A stretch of 64,000 nt of DNA from assembly GCF_019236475.1 (NCBI RefSeq), contig NZ_JAFAIX010000012.1, forward strand, positions 744,001-808,000, read 5' to 3'. This document shows, piece after piece, positions 7,537 to 16,027 of this stretch. Both the position numbers and the translations under genes were made by a program. The stretch comes from Chitinophaga sp. Its GTDB lineage: Bacteria > Bacteroidota > Bacteroidia > Chitinophagales > Chitinophagaceae. Below the pieces are notes generated by a model, which did no database searches, had not been told where the DNA came from, and was given only the letters and a program-made list of their open reading frames with translations. How positions within the stretch are numbered: position 1 is the stretch's first letter; each line of letters begins with the position of its first letter.

Positions 7537-9765
7537 TTAATTTCCTAACTCAAGTTGATTTTTGACCAGTTCATAATAATAGTTTCGTTTAGCCACCAAT
7601 GTGTCATGGTTACCGGTTTCTACGATTTGACCATCATTTAATACGATGATCTGGTCTGCATTTCTGACTGTACTTAATCGATGTGCAACAATTACGACTG
7701 TTTTATCTTTAAAGAATTCATTCAACTGTTTGACGATGATACTTTCATTATTGGCATCCAGGCTGCTGGTGGCCTCATCGAAAAAAAGATAACTGGGGTT
7801 TTTATAAACAGATCGGGCGATAAAAATACGCTGGCGTTGGCCGCCACTTATGCCAATACCATTGTTACCAATTTTGGTAGTGTAACCCAGTGGAAGACCT
7901 TCTATAAATGGTTGTATATTGGCTACGCTTGCTGCGTGCTGCATACGTGCATGATCCACGGGTTTACCATCTAGGGCGATATTACGGGCAATTGTATCGG
8001 AGAAAATGTACCCATCTTGCATGACAGTACCGCATTGCTCGCGCCATTGCTCAGATGGGGTTTGAGAGAGTGGAATATCATTGATCGTTATACTGCCTTC
8101 TACCGGCTGGTAGAAGTTCAACAATAATTTCATCAGTGTACTTTTTCCACTTCCACTGGCGCCTACAATGGCGGTAATCTTTCCTTCAGGAATCTCCATG
8201 TTTATGTTTTTTAATACAAATGGAGAATTGGGTCCCTCATACTGAAAGCTAACATCTTTTAAAATGATACTGCCTTTAACAGCGGCTGCTTGTGGGATAG
8301 ATGAAGCTTCATTCAGCAGGTGACTATCTTCCTGTGGTTGGTTTTGTATTTCCTGGATGCGGTCCATACTGAGTCGGGCATCCTGTGATGCTTTGACAAA
8401 TGAAACGAGTTGTTCCAGCGGACTATTTGTTTGTCCGATAATGTAGGAAATGCTCAACAATACACCGAGGGAGAGTTCCCCATTCACCACAGCAGTAGCT
8501 GCGATATAGGAGATCAGGATATTTTTCAGATGGGAAAGAAAGAAGAACCCTGTTTTTTGATATTGTTCCAGTGCCAGGCTTTGGATATTCAGTTTAAATA
8601 GCTTTACCTGGAGGTGTTCCCATTCCCATCGGTTTACTTTCTCACTGCCATATAATTTGATTTCCTGCATACCAGAAATCATCTCATATAATTTGTCCTG
8701 ATTATCCTTATTCTGAGCAAACCGTTTATAGTCAAGTTGTCGCCGTTTATTTTGGAAGATAAATATCCAGGCAACGGCGGCCATACTCATCAGGAGGAAC
8801 AGCATTAATAGTTTGATATCGTAAAAACCTAGAACTGCGGTAAATACAATAATATTAATCAGGGAAAAAAGAGATTGAAGGGTAGTTCCTGTCAGGAACG
8901 ATTCAATACGATGATGATCATTTATTCGTTGTGAAATATCACCTATTGCTCTTGTATCAAAATATCGGATGGGTAGTTGTAATAATTTAGATAGGAAATC
9001 GGATATAATGCTAAGACTGATACGTAAGTTAACATGCAGTAACAACCAGCTTTGTATCATATCGATAGCGGTACTACCGAGAAAAAGAAAGAGTTGAGAT
9101 AAAAATATCAGGTAGATAATGCCTGTATTTCTATTCGATACCCCATCATCTACAAGGATTTGCGTTAGAAATGGTAAAACCAACGATATAGCGCTGGTAC
9201 CCAACATACCAATCAGGAGCTGAGTGAGGTATTTTTTATGAGGTTTCAGGTAGTTAAAAAGAAAGAGGAATCCTTTCTTATTTGATTTAACTTCCTTATT
9301 GGTATAGAATTCGGGAGTAGGTTCCATCAATAAAGCCGTTCCCTTCTGATCTCCACTGCTGATCCAGCTTTTCAGGAAATTGCCTTTATCCAAGGTAACA
9401 ATGCCATGTGCCGGATCAGCGATAATGTAAGACGTATTTTCGGAAGTGCTCTTTGAAAAAAAATATTTGTTCTGTTTAACCTTGTCTAAGACGACGAAGT
9501 GATTCTGGTTCCAGTGTAATATACATGGTAACGGAAAGTCATCTGCCAGCTTTTCTGGCGTAGCTCTTACCATTATGGTCTGGAAGCCTATTTTTTCAGC
9601 AGCTTCGCTGAGACTTAGCAGACTTACTCCCTCACGATTCAGGAATGATATCTGCCTTAAATATTCCAGGTCATACTCCTTACCATGATACGCGGCAACC
9701 ATTTTTAAACAGCTTGGCGCACAGTCCATTGAATCATGTTGTATGGTACAACTTATCTTCCCCAT
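7537..9765 (-). CDS. Peptidase-containing ABC transporter (C39 family)
   Basis: A 742-residue protein with the complete layout of peptide exporters that cut double-glycine leaders. The C39 peptidase domain (about 1-135) has the catalytic Cys15 in QHDSMDCAPSCL, a His in LHWNQNHFVVLDKV and Asp in IADPAHGI. The six-helix membrane domain covers about 165-445. The ATPase domain (about 495-742) has Walker A GASGSGKST, signature ISGGQRQRI, Walker B YLFFDEATSSLD and H-loop IVAHRLSTV. It should cleave the precursor encoded at 12256-12444 after its Gly-Gly and export the core peptide. It sits next to a short adaptor gene and in the same direction as the modification genes. Confidence 0.95.
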   Translation of the reverse strand: MGKISCTIQHDSMDCAPSCLKMVAAYHGKEYDLEYLRQISFLNREGVSLLSLSEAAEKIGFQTIMVRATPEKLADDFPLPCILHWNQNHFVVLDKVKQNKYFFSKSTSENTSYIIADPAHGIVTLDKGNFLKSWISSGDQKGTALLMEPTPEFYTNKEVKSNKKGFLFLFNYLKPHKKYLTQLLIGMLGTSAISLVLPFLTQILVDDGVSNRNTGIIYLIFLSQLFLFLGSTAIDMIQSWLLLHVNLRISLSIISDFLSKLLQLPIRYFDTRAIGDISQRINDHHRIESFLTGTTLQSLFSLINIIVFTAVLGFYDIKLLMLFLLMSMAAVAWIFIFQNKRRQLDYKRFAQNKDNQDKLYEMISGMQEIKLYGSEKVNRWEWEHLQVKLFKLNIQSLALEQYQKTGFFFLSHLKNILISYIAATAVVNGELSLGVLLSISYIIGQTNSPLEQLVSFVKASQDARLSMDRIQEIQNQPQEDSHLLNEASSIPQAAAVKGSIILKDVSFQYEGPNSPFVLKNINMEIPEGKITAIVGASGSGKSTLMKLLLNFYQPVEGSITINDIPLSQTPSEQWREQCGTVMQDGYIFSDTIARNIALDGKPVDHARMQHAASVANIQPFIEGLPLGYTTKIGNNGIGISGGQRQRIFIARSVYKNPSYLFFDEATSSLDANNESIIVKQLNEFFKDKTVVIVAHRLSTVRNADQIIVLNDGQIVETGNHDTLVAKRNYYYELVKNQLELGN

Positions 9766-9828
9766 TTCAAAACTCGTTATTAAGACAATATCAGGAAATA
9801 TATTTTAGAAAAAGTATGCGGAATGGCT

Positions 9829-10797
9829 CTAAGCGGCCACCTCCTGCCCCTTGGTAATGAGATGGGCAGGGAACTGTTTATAGTAACTATCCAGATAATC
9901 TGTTAATGTCCCATATGCTTCGGGATTCAATTCGGCTACTATCGTTGAAAGCCTCTGTAAAAGCAGGTACTGAATAGAAATAGCCAATCTGTCAAATTCA
10001 GGGCAGTCAATGAATGCAGCGATGAATGCAGATGGCGCATCATTATAAGCTGCCAGCATTTTCCATGCACCTACTAATGAAGGAGTGGAACATGCACTGA
10101 GGTCTACTTTATCAACAAGTGCGCTGATTATTTTACGCTGAGTACTAGCATCGATATATAGCAATTCTTTAATAACCTTATCAGAATACCATTTAATACT
10201 ATGTGCCCACCCCACAGGATTATCCTTGAACATTATTTCCATGTTCTGCTGAAATCCTTCATTCTGCCTGTTACAGCAAACAAAGTTTAGCAGATGAGTG
10301 GCTGTGCTGATAGCATTTGTAAAATCTCCGCCTTTCATGTAAACCTTGTAGAGGTTGAGTGTTTGTTCCAGCTTTGCTTTCCCGGCTGCAATAAATCCGT
10401 GTTGGTAAAAGCTGTCAAGTACCTCCAAACTGGTTTTCATATGTGCTGTAGCGGCACTATAGTCCCTGGAAGCATATGCATGAAAGGCTTTCGTAGGATA
10501 TTCGAGAATACCGATTCCCATTTTCCCTACTTCGCCTATCTCCAGCGGATAGGTGGCAACATAGTCTAGCCAGTATTGAGATAACTGTAAATCTTTTCCT
10601 CTGGCAGCATCCAGACATTTCTCATATTGTACAAAATGGAAGCGCATATCCATCATTTCCTGAGGAGTAGCATATGATCTACAGTATTCCATTACCTCAT
10701 GAAAGATGTGGGGAGTGCTGTGAATCCGCTTGTCGCCTGGAATTTCAACTTCCATTAGGTGCTTAACTTTGTGCAGGGTATCTTTTATAGCTATCAT
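9829..10797 (-). CDS. Unknown helical protein of RiPP cluster
   Basis: A 322-residue soluble protein, almost entirely helical by composition, with TPR-like pairs such as TKAFHAYASRDYSAATAH and LNLYKVYMKGGDFTNAIS. No catalytic motif, signal peptide or membrane segment is seen, and I do not recognise a named family. It starts (ATG at 10797) 2 bases after the radical SAM gene stops, so the two are almost surely co-translated; an in-frame TTG at 10803 would overlap that stop. This suggests a partner of the radical SAM enzyme, for example in leader binding, or a further maturation factor. Several paired Cys (FVCCNR) are present but scattered. Confidence 0.7.
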   Translation of the reverse strand: MIAIKDTLHKVKHLMEVEIPGDKRIHSTPHIFHEVMEYCRSYATPQEMMDMRFHFVQYEKCLDAARGKDLQLSQYWLDYVATYPLEIGEVGKMGIGILEYPTKAFHAYASRDYSAATAHMKTSLEVLDSFYQHGFIAAGKAKLEQTLNLYKVYMKGGDFTNAISTATHLLNFVCCNRQNEGFQQNMEIMFKDNPVGWAHSIKWYSDKVIKELLYIDASTQRKIISALVDKVDLSACSTPSLVGAWKMLAAYNDAPSAFIAAFIDCPEFDRLAISIQYLLLQRLSTIVAELNPEAYGTLTDYLDSYYKQFPAHLITKGQEVAA

Positions 10798-10799
10798 TT

Positions 10800-12188
10800 T
10801 CAACTGGTTTTTTGTAACACATCAAAAATATTTTTCCCGTCTTTATTGGCTAGATACTCCAATACCAGTCTATCTTCAATGTTGTGTTTGAATGAAGGGC
10901 AGGCGATTTCCTTGCTATACCATTGTTTGGGACAACCTCCTCCACATACAGGGAATAGTTTGCAGGAGGGACAAAAGGAGATACCTGTTTTAATATCGGT
11001 ATTCCAGTTACGGGTAATGGCGTCCTTGTTGTAAGTTTCTTCTGGGAACGCTACATTACCGATGCGATAATTATCATTTTCGAATCTAGGTGTATAGGGG
11101 AATTCATAACAAGGATAAATATTGCCATAAGCATCATATACTTCTGAGTCATCCTTTACCACCATGCAAGGAGCATAATAGCGGCCAGGAACGAATTTAT
11201 TATGCTTAAACCCTTTTTCCATGGCATACATCATCCAGTCTATTTCCTGTATGGCGAAGGAATCTTTATCCAATCCATCGTCTGTTCCGGATGTTTTATC
11301 TCCCCAGTTAACGATAGGAACAAAGTCAAGTTTTACCTTTTTCTTGTGAAAACCATGTTCCGCAAGCATATCAATCAGGTCATTGATATATGCCTCATTG
11401 GTTTTGTCAATATTCATTCGGAGCACAATACCCACGTCATGCGTATCATATTCCGGTGTATTGATGGCGTCTAGTATATTACTGAAGATAATATCAAATG
11501 TACTTTCTCCTGTTTTGGTTATTCTTCTTTTATCATGGGATATGGCTGTACCATCCAACGTAATCTGAAAGTCAGTTATCTTACATTCAGTTACCAGTTT
11601 AAGAAAAACATTTTTCTTGAAACTTAATCCGTTGGTGATCATATTAGCATAATAGGTAATTCCCTTTTCAGCGGCTTTTTCAATCAATTGCTTACTGGTA
11701 CTTACAATTTGATTGTAGGCCATTAACGGTTCTCCACCATACCATTGAACAGAAATAGATTCATATTTACCACTGATCATTTTGTTATCAATGCGATGGA
11801 GGACTTTCTGTATTACATCATCTGCGATAGTATGCTTACTGTGTTGCTGCCCGCAATAATGGCAACCCAACTGGCAGTTGGCGGTTGGTTGGATGGTAAT
11901 GTTAAGATCTTTTTCCGCCTTCACCATATGGACATTCTGTTGGAGAAGTACATCAAACTCATCTTCTTGAGAGGGTACGATAACACCTAAATGCATAAGA
12001 TCTATCATTTGTTGATGATCTATATCATGAAAATGTCCTTCTTTAAGGGCTCTCAGCATACTGTCTTTCATTCTCAGCACCATACCTGATCGTGTGGCAT
12101 ATACAATGCGATGAGAATTATCGGATTCTACTTCTCCTTCGTCAATAATATCGGTAATTATCAGGTAATTGGATAAACGATAATTCAT
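10800..12188 (-). CDS. Radical SAM/SPASM peptide maturase
   Basis: A 462-residue enzyme. The radical SAM cluster motif CQLGCHYC (CxxxCxxC, Cys105, 109 and 112) is preceded by TIQPTAN, and the GGEP motif (YGGEPLMAYN) follows. The C-terminal SPASM domain has CPSCKLFPVCGGGCPKQW and further Cys for auxiliary iron-sulfur clusters. The first 90 residues look like a RiPP recognition-type region. Family members modify peptide side chains by radical chemistry, for example thioether or carbon-carbon links. The target is probably the precursor just upstream. The frame opens earlier at a TTG (12221), but that lies inside a terminator hairpin, so the ATG at 12188 (MNYRLSNYLIITD) is chosen. Confidence 0.92.
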   Translation of the reverse strand: MNYRLSNYLIITDIIDEGEVESDNSHRIVYATRSGMVLRMKDSMLRALKEGHFHDIDHQQMIDLMHLGVIVPSQEDEFDVLLQQNVHMVKAEKDLNITIQPTANCQLGCHYCGQQHSKHTIADDVIQKVLHRIDNKMISGKYESISVQWYGGEPLMAYNQIVSTSKQLIEKAAEKGITYYANMITNGLSFKKNVFLKLVTECKITDFQITLDGTAISHDKRRITKTGESTFDIIFSNILDAINTPEYDTHDVGIVLRMNIDKTNEAYINDLIDMLAEHGFHKKKVKLDFVPIVNWGDKTSGTDDGLDKDSFAIQEIDWMMYAMEKGFKHNKFVPGRYYAPCMVVKDDSEVYDAYGNIYPCYEFPYTPRFENDNYRIGNVAFPEETYNKDAITRNWNTDIKTGISFCPSCKLFPVCGGGCPKQWYSKEIACPSFKHNIEDRLVLEYLANKDGKNIFDVLQKTS

Positions 12189-12210
12189 ATCCGGGTATTT
12201 TTGGATGAAT

Positions 12211-12246
12211 AAAAAGGTCAACCACTACGATGTGTAATGGTTGACC
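12211..12246 (-). terminator. Terminator/attenuator between precursor and maturase genes
   Basis: A perfect 9-bp stem, GGTCAACCA at 12216-12224 paired with 12238-12246, with a 13-base loop. On the minus strand it is followed by TTTTT (12211-12215). It lies just after the precursor stop and before the radical SAM start, so it should make the precursor mRNA much more abundant than the read-through message for the enzymes. Confidence 0.85.
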
Positions 12247-12255
12247 AGGCAAAGA

Positions 12256-12444
12256 TTAATACCAGCCACAGCTGAAAGTACCGTTGCAAGAGCAGCCTCC
12301 TTTAGTGGTAGCTACTACAGCACCACCTCTTAAAGAGTTTGCCATATCTTTATTCACAAAATCGATGTTGTTTGCTTGTTCATTGTTGTTTTCTGCTTCC
12401 TGGTTAACTTTTTTCAGGGCTGCGATTAATTTTTCGTTTTTCAT
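12256..12444 (-). CDS. RiPP precursor peptide, double-glycine leader
   Basis: A 62-residue peptide beginning MKNEKLIAALKKVNQEAE. The leader is charged and Asn-rich, and ends in DMANSLRGG (Gly40-Gly41), a typical C39 cleavage site. The predicted 21-residue core (42-62) reads AVVATTKGGCSCNGTFSCGW and then a final Tyr. It has three Cys (51, 53, 59) and five Ser/Thr available for modification or glycosylation. The gene is single, lies directly upstream of the radical SAM gene, and is separated from it by a terminator. This agrees with the double-glycine natural-product precursors known in Bacteroidota; the final structure is unknown. Cutting after the second Gly-Gly (49-50) is also possible and would give a 12-residue core. 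Confidence 0.85.
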   Translation of the reverse strand: MKNEKLIAALKKVNQEAENNNEQANNIDFVNKDMANSLRGGAVVATTKGGCSCNGTFSCGWY

Positions 12445-12585
12445 TTTTTAACAATTGTGAATTTTTAGGAATGTGCAACAGTTTTACGTTATGATGCTAT
12501 TATTGAACGCTATGGAATGTCCATAGGACAACCAACACAGCAATTTGCTATGGCCACTTGCGAAGCGCTATGTTAATATTTTTAG

Positions 12586-14991
12586 TTACTGATTAGTGCG
12601 TTTCTTTTCTTCCTCGATACCAGTTGAGCGTTGACGTTGTTCTTTTGCGGTTTTACTTTTCCATCGGTAAGTAACAGACAATCTGACATTACGATCGTCG
12701 TAATAGTTGTTAATACTGATTGGTAGAAATTTATTTACGGACCTGACTTTGTTAGTGGCTAAAATGTCGTTTCCATTGAGCGCTAGCAATAGTCTGTTTT
12801 TAAGTAGTTGTAATTTTATTCCCGCACTTAGATTTTGGGTTGGCTGGGAAACTGAAAAATCCACCTGCTGCCGGTACTGATAAGTATATCTGACTTCCGC
12901 GAGGAGGGTCCGGTGCTTATTCAGTATAAAGCTGTTATTAGTTTCTGCATAAAAGGAGAGATTATCATACTGTATAGATTCCCCTCCATAGTAAGATGTG
13001 ATGAAAGTGCTATAGTAACCATGTATCTGGTTGGTAGACTCCCACCATTTAGTCAATTTTAAGGAGGCGCTAACCATTACTCCCACATTACGTGATTCCC
13101 CTATGTTGTCAATTTTAAAGTAGCGTACTTGTGAAACGGTGTCAAAGTATGCTGCTTGTGCTGATATATTGCTTACATGTTGATAATACGCACCGAAAGT
13201 ATATTTAGAATGCAGCATGTAGTTTAGTTCCACATTACTGCTGTAAGATGGTTGTAGAAAAGGATTACCTTCCGAATAGCTTTTAGGGGTAGTATACCAA
13301 CGAAATGGGTCTAGCTGCGTGTATCCTGGCCGATCTATTCGTCTGCTATAATTTATGTTTACCTGATTTGCTTCATTGAAGCTGTACTGCGCATAGGCCG
13401 TAGGAAACAGATTGAAATAGTTATTCTTGTTTTGTTGAGCAAGCTTAATGGAGGTAGCATTTGTTTGGGTAAACTCTCCCCTCAATCCAGCTTGTAGCGA
13501 AATCTTACCGAACTCTTTTTCACCACTTGCATATAAAGCCTGTACTTGTTCCTTATACACAAATTGGTTTGATTTGTCTTTATCTTCCACATATGCATCG
13601 GCTATTTTGTAGGCTTGTATATTCTCACTTTCATTTTTGGCTGTTGTTACTTTTCCTCCGAAGGTCAGATTAGCCCATTTTGTTGGCCAATCTAAGTCCA
13701 GCCGGGAAGAGAAGATATCAATCTTTAAGTCTGCGTTGGTTCTTGGCTGTTCATAGAAGCCGGTCGGCTGCTGATTGTCAAAAAAATTATTGGTAATGGC
13801 ATTGCGTTCTTTGCTGGTCCCAATTCCAAAATAGTTTACATCTGCATTCAGCTTTCTTCCTGATGAATCTATTTTCCATTCATAGTTCAGGTTAATCGTA
13901 TTCAAGTGAGCTAGGCGATGGCTATATGCGGAAGTTGCTGATGTGGAGTCCAATCCTATATGATCGTTACCCCGATAAAACAGCACCATGTTATTCTCGC
14001 GGATATCAGGCTTCGTTTGTCCTCCGGTATATTGTATGCCGATAACAGCCCTCTTACTTAACTCGTAATCCATTCCAGCAGTATAGAGCAGGCTGTTACT
14101 ATAGTCTCTGCGGGTGGAGCTTTCCTTCCGCGCAAGACCAGGATAATCGCTGGAAATATTTTCATCAGCGCTTCTGGACCCTTTGGCATAGTTTACATTA
14201 CCATATATGTTCCATCTATCATACCCATAATTGATATTACCACCACCTGAAAACCTGGCATAGCTTTGTTGTTCATAAGCAGTTCTAACACTCCCTTGTA
14301 CTCCTTGCTGGTGGCGCTTTTTCATTTTAATATTGATAATGCCGGAATTGCCTGCTGCATCATATTTGGCTGGAGGTGTTGTTATGATCTCTATTTGAGC
14401 TATTTCATCAGCAGAAAAAGATCTGAGATAATTCATCAAGTCTTCTCCTGAAAGTTGTACCAATTTATCATTGATCATTACCTGCACACTACTTTTCCCA
14501 ATTAAAGCAATGCTTCCATTTCCAACAGTTACACCCGGCGTCTTTTTCAGCGTTTCCCATGCATCGCTACCAGCGGCACTAATACTGTTTTCAACATTGA
14601 ATACTAGTCTGTCTATTTTTTGTGTAATTAATGGTTTGTTGCCGTTGACCGTAATTCCCTGTAAAGTTTTTGCTCCATCTGCCAATGTTACCAGCAATGG
14701 TTTGGTTGATTTAGACAACTGCTCATTGAAGACAATCGTCGTATCTTTATAACCATAGGCAGCTATTTTAATATACCATGTATTTAGCAAAGGTGCTTCC
14801 AGTTGGAATTTACCTGCAGTATCTGTTTGTAATTGCAACATGGGAGGTTGTGCTGATGTTTGGTATACTAATATAAAGGCATTTATTATTGGATATTGTT
14901 TGGTATCCTGTACCTTCCCAACAATCTTGTTTTGAGCATGGATCGTACTACAAATAAAGATGAAGAAAAGAATAGCGACAATTTTGTTCAT
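12586..14991 (-). CDS. Outer-membrane beta-barrel protein, TonB-receptor-like
   Basis: An 801-residue protein with signal peptide (about 1-19, ending HAQ), a carboxypeptidase-like regulatory domain (about 22-110), a plug-like region (TVNGNKPLITQKIDRLVFNV to about 225, with IEIITTPPAKYDAAGNSGII) and a long C-terminal barrel ending near VTYRWKS. This is the outer-membrane beta-barrel type related to TonB-dependent receptors, common in Bacteroidota. It lies directly upstream of the RiPP precursor in the same direction. It could export, re-import or sense the peptide, or be a neighbour without a link. It lacks a clear SusC signature and has no SusD partner here. Confidence 0.85.
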   Translation of the reverse strand: MNKIVAILFFIFICSTIHAQNKIVGKVQDTKQYPIINAFILVYQTSAQPPMLQLQTDTAGKFQLEAPLLNTWYIKIAAYGYKDTTIVFNEQLSKSTKPLLVTLADGAKTLQGITVNGNKPLITQKIDRLVFNVENSISAAGSDAWETLKKTPGVTVGNGSIALIGKSSVQVMINDKLVQLSGEDLMNYLRSFSADEIAQIEIITTPPAKYDAAGNSGIINIKMKKRHQQGVQGSVRTAYEQQSYARFSGGGNINYGYDRWNIYGNVNYAKGSRSADENISSDYPGLARKESSTRRDYSNSLLYTAGMDYELSKRAVIGIQYTGGQTKPDIRENNMVLFYRGNDHIGLDSTSATSAYSHRLAHLNTINLNYEWKIDSSGRKLNADVNYFGIGTSKERNAITNNFFDNQQPTGFYEQPRTNADLKIDIFSSRLDLDWPTKWANLTFGGKVTTAKNESENIQAYKIADAYVEDKDKSNQFVYKEQVQALYASGEKEFGKISLQAGLRGEFTQTNATSIKLAQQNKNNYFNLFPTAYAQYSFNEANQVNINYSRRIDRPGYTQLDPFRWYTTPKSYSEGNPFLQPSYSSNVELNYMLHSKYTFGAYYQHVSNISAQAAYFDTVSQVRYFKIDNIGESRNVGVMVSASLKLTKWWESTNQIHGYYSTFITSYYGGESIQYDNLSFYAETNNSFILNKHRTLLAEVRYTYQYRQQVDFSVSQPTQNLSAGIKLQLLKNRLLLALNGNDILATNKVRSVNKFLPISINNYYDDRNVRLSVTYRWKSKTAKEQRQRSTGIEEEKKRTNQ

Positions 14992-15081
14992 GCTCTCTTT
15001 TTTGAACTAGTGGACATACAGGATAACAAATCACATCAGTAGATGTGGTGTCTTACATATGCTGATAATACAAGAGGTACC

Positions 15082-15110
15082 TCAATTGCTGTGCAATTGA
15101 CATTATTATA
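15082..15110 (-). promoter_or_regulatory. Candidate promoter/operator of RiPP operon
   Basis: A perfect inverted repeat TCAATTGC-TGT-GCAATTGA (15082-15100) directly follows TATAAT on the minus strand (15105-15110). It lies about 90 bases upstream of the outer-membrane protein start, so a regulator bound here would cover the transcription start. No Bacteroidota-type TAnnTTTG is seen here. Confidence 0.45.
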
Positions 15111-15474
15111 CAGTGCTTGTAAAACGTAGATAGAACAAGGGATACAGATTTACGTGTGCCTTCTGATAGTCACATGTACCTAATAACCTTTGATTAAAAT
15201 AATAAGACAAATAGGGAGTTATCAAAATTATAAACTCTATTAAGAGCATTTAATTTAGATACACGGGTTAAAATGCTATGAACATTTTATGGAATTATCA
15301 AATAGTTTTTTCATCGCTCTTGAAAGTATTGGTTGAAGTTGAGGTAATACGGATTCTTTCAATAGTTAACACTTGCAAGAAAATACTTTTTCTTTAAAAA
15401 AACAACTATCTAAAAAATATTTTTCTAAAGAACTTGTGTCATGATAAATTAAGTGGAAATTCGATATCTAATTT

Positions 15475-15517
15475 CGAAAGGTTTTAGAGGGATGACGCTG
15501 AATTGCTTTTTTAATTT
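15475..15517 (+). repeat. Right copy of imperfect direct repeat
   Basis: Matches 4057-4099 in the same orientation: GAAAGG, TTTTAG, GATGACGCTGAA and CTTTTTTAAT are conserved, with changes between them that break the hairpin. This looks like a decayed copy of the tRNA terminator region and marks the right edge of the RiPP segment. Confidence 0.7.
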
Positions 15518-15571
15518 GCAAACATGTTTTATTTAATAAGTCATCCAATCAATAACTGAATACACCTCCGT

Positions 15572-16024
15572 ATGATTAAATACACCACCGGAAACCTTCT
15601 CCACGCCCCCACAGAAGCATTAGTAAACGCCGTTAACACCGTTGGGGTGATGGGTAAAGGAATTGCTCTTCAATTCAAAGAAACATTTCCAGAGAATTTT
15701 AAACAGTATAAAAAAGCGTGTGATGATAAATTATTAGACGTTGGCCAAAGCCTTGTTGTACCCATATCTGGAAGCAATAACGTTAAATGGATTATCAACT
15801 TCCCTACAAAGAAACATTGGCGAAATCCTTCAAAAATGGAATACGTTACCACCGGCCTAGATGATCTGGTGAAGGTGATTGAACACCACAAAATTAAATC
15901 CATCGCCTTGCCTGCATTAGGTTGCGGACTAGGTGGCCTGAACTGGGAACAGGTGAAAGCAAGTATCGAAGATAAGTTGGGACATTTGCAGGATGTAGAG
16001 ATTGTTGTCTACCTACCTATCTGA
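15572..16024 (+). CDS. Macrodomain protein, DarG-type
   Basis: A 150-residue single macrodomain. The ADP-ribose loop is at 7-35 (GNLLHAPTEALVNAVNTVGV, MGKGIALQFK), followed by FPTKKHWRNPSKMEYV and the second loop ALPALGCGLGGLNWEQV. This matches the N-terminal macrodomain of DarG, which removes ADP-ribose from thymidine in DNA and neutralises the DarT toxin. The DarG C-terminal part is missing and no DarT gene lies nearby, so it may be a free-standing ADP-ribosyl hydrolase or a remnant of a DarTG module. The ATG at 15572 is a natural start. It converges on a CPBP pseudogene just outside the repeat that ends the RiPP segment. Confidence 0.85.
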   Translation: MIKYTTGNLLHAPTEALVNAVNTVGVMGKGIALQFKETFPENFKQYKKACDDKLLDVGQSLVVPISGSNNVKWIINFPTKKHWRNPSKMEYVTTGLDDLVKVIEHHKIKSIALPALGCGLGGLNWEQVKASIEDKLGHLQDVEIVVYLPI

Positions 16025-16027
16025 TGT

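Larger units (their letters stand above)
14992..15571. other. AT-rich intergenic region upstream of RiPP operon
   Basis: About 580 bases without a gene. It holds a small hairpin (CACATC/GATGTG, 15032-15047), an inverted repeat with a TATAAT word (listed separately) and, at its right end, the second copy of the flanking repeat. No transposase or integrase remnant is seen. Confidence 0.7.

Noticed and set aside
4158..14991. Classical lanthipeptide cluster
   Set aside because: No LanB, LanM or LanKC dehydratase is present, and the LanC-like protein lacks zinc motifs.
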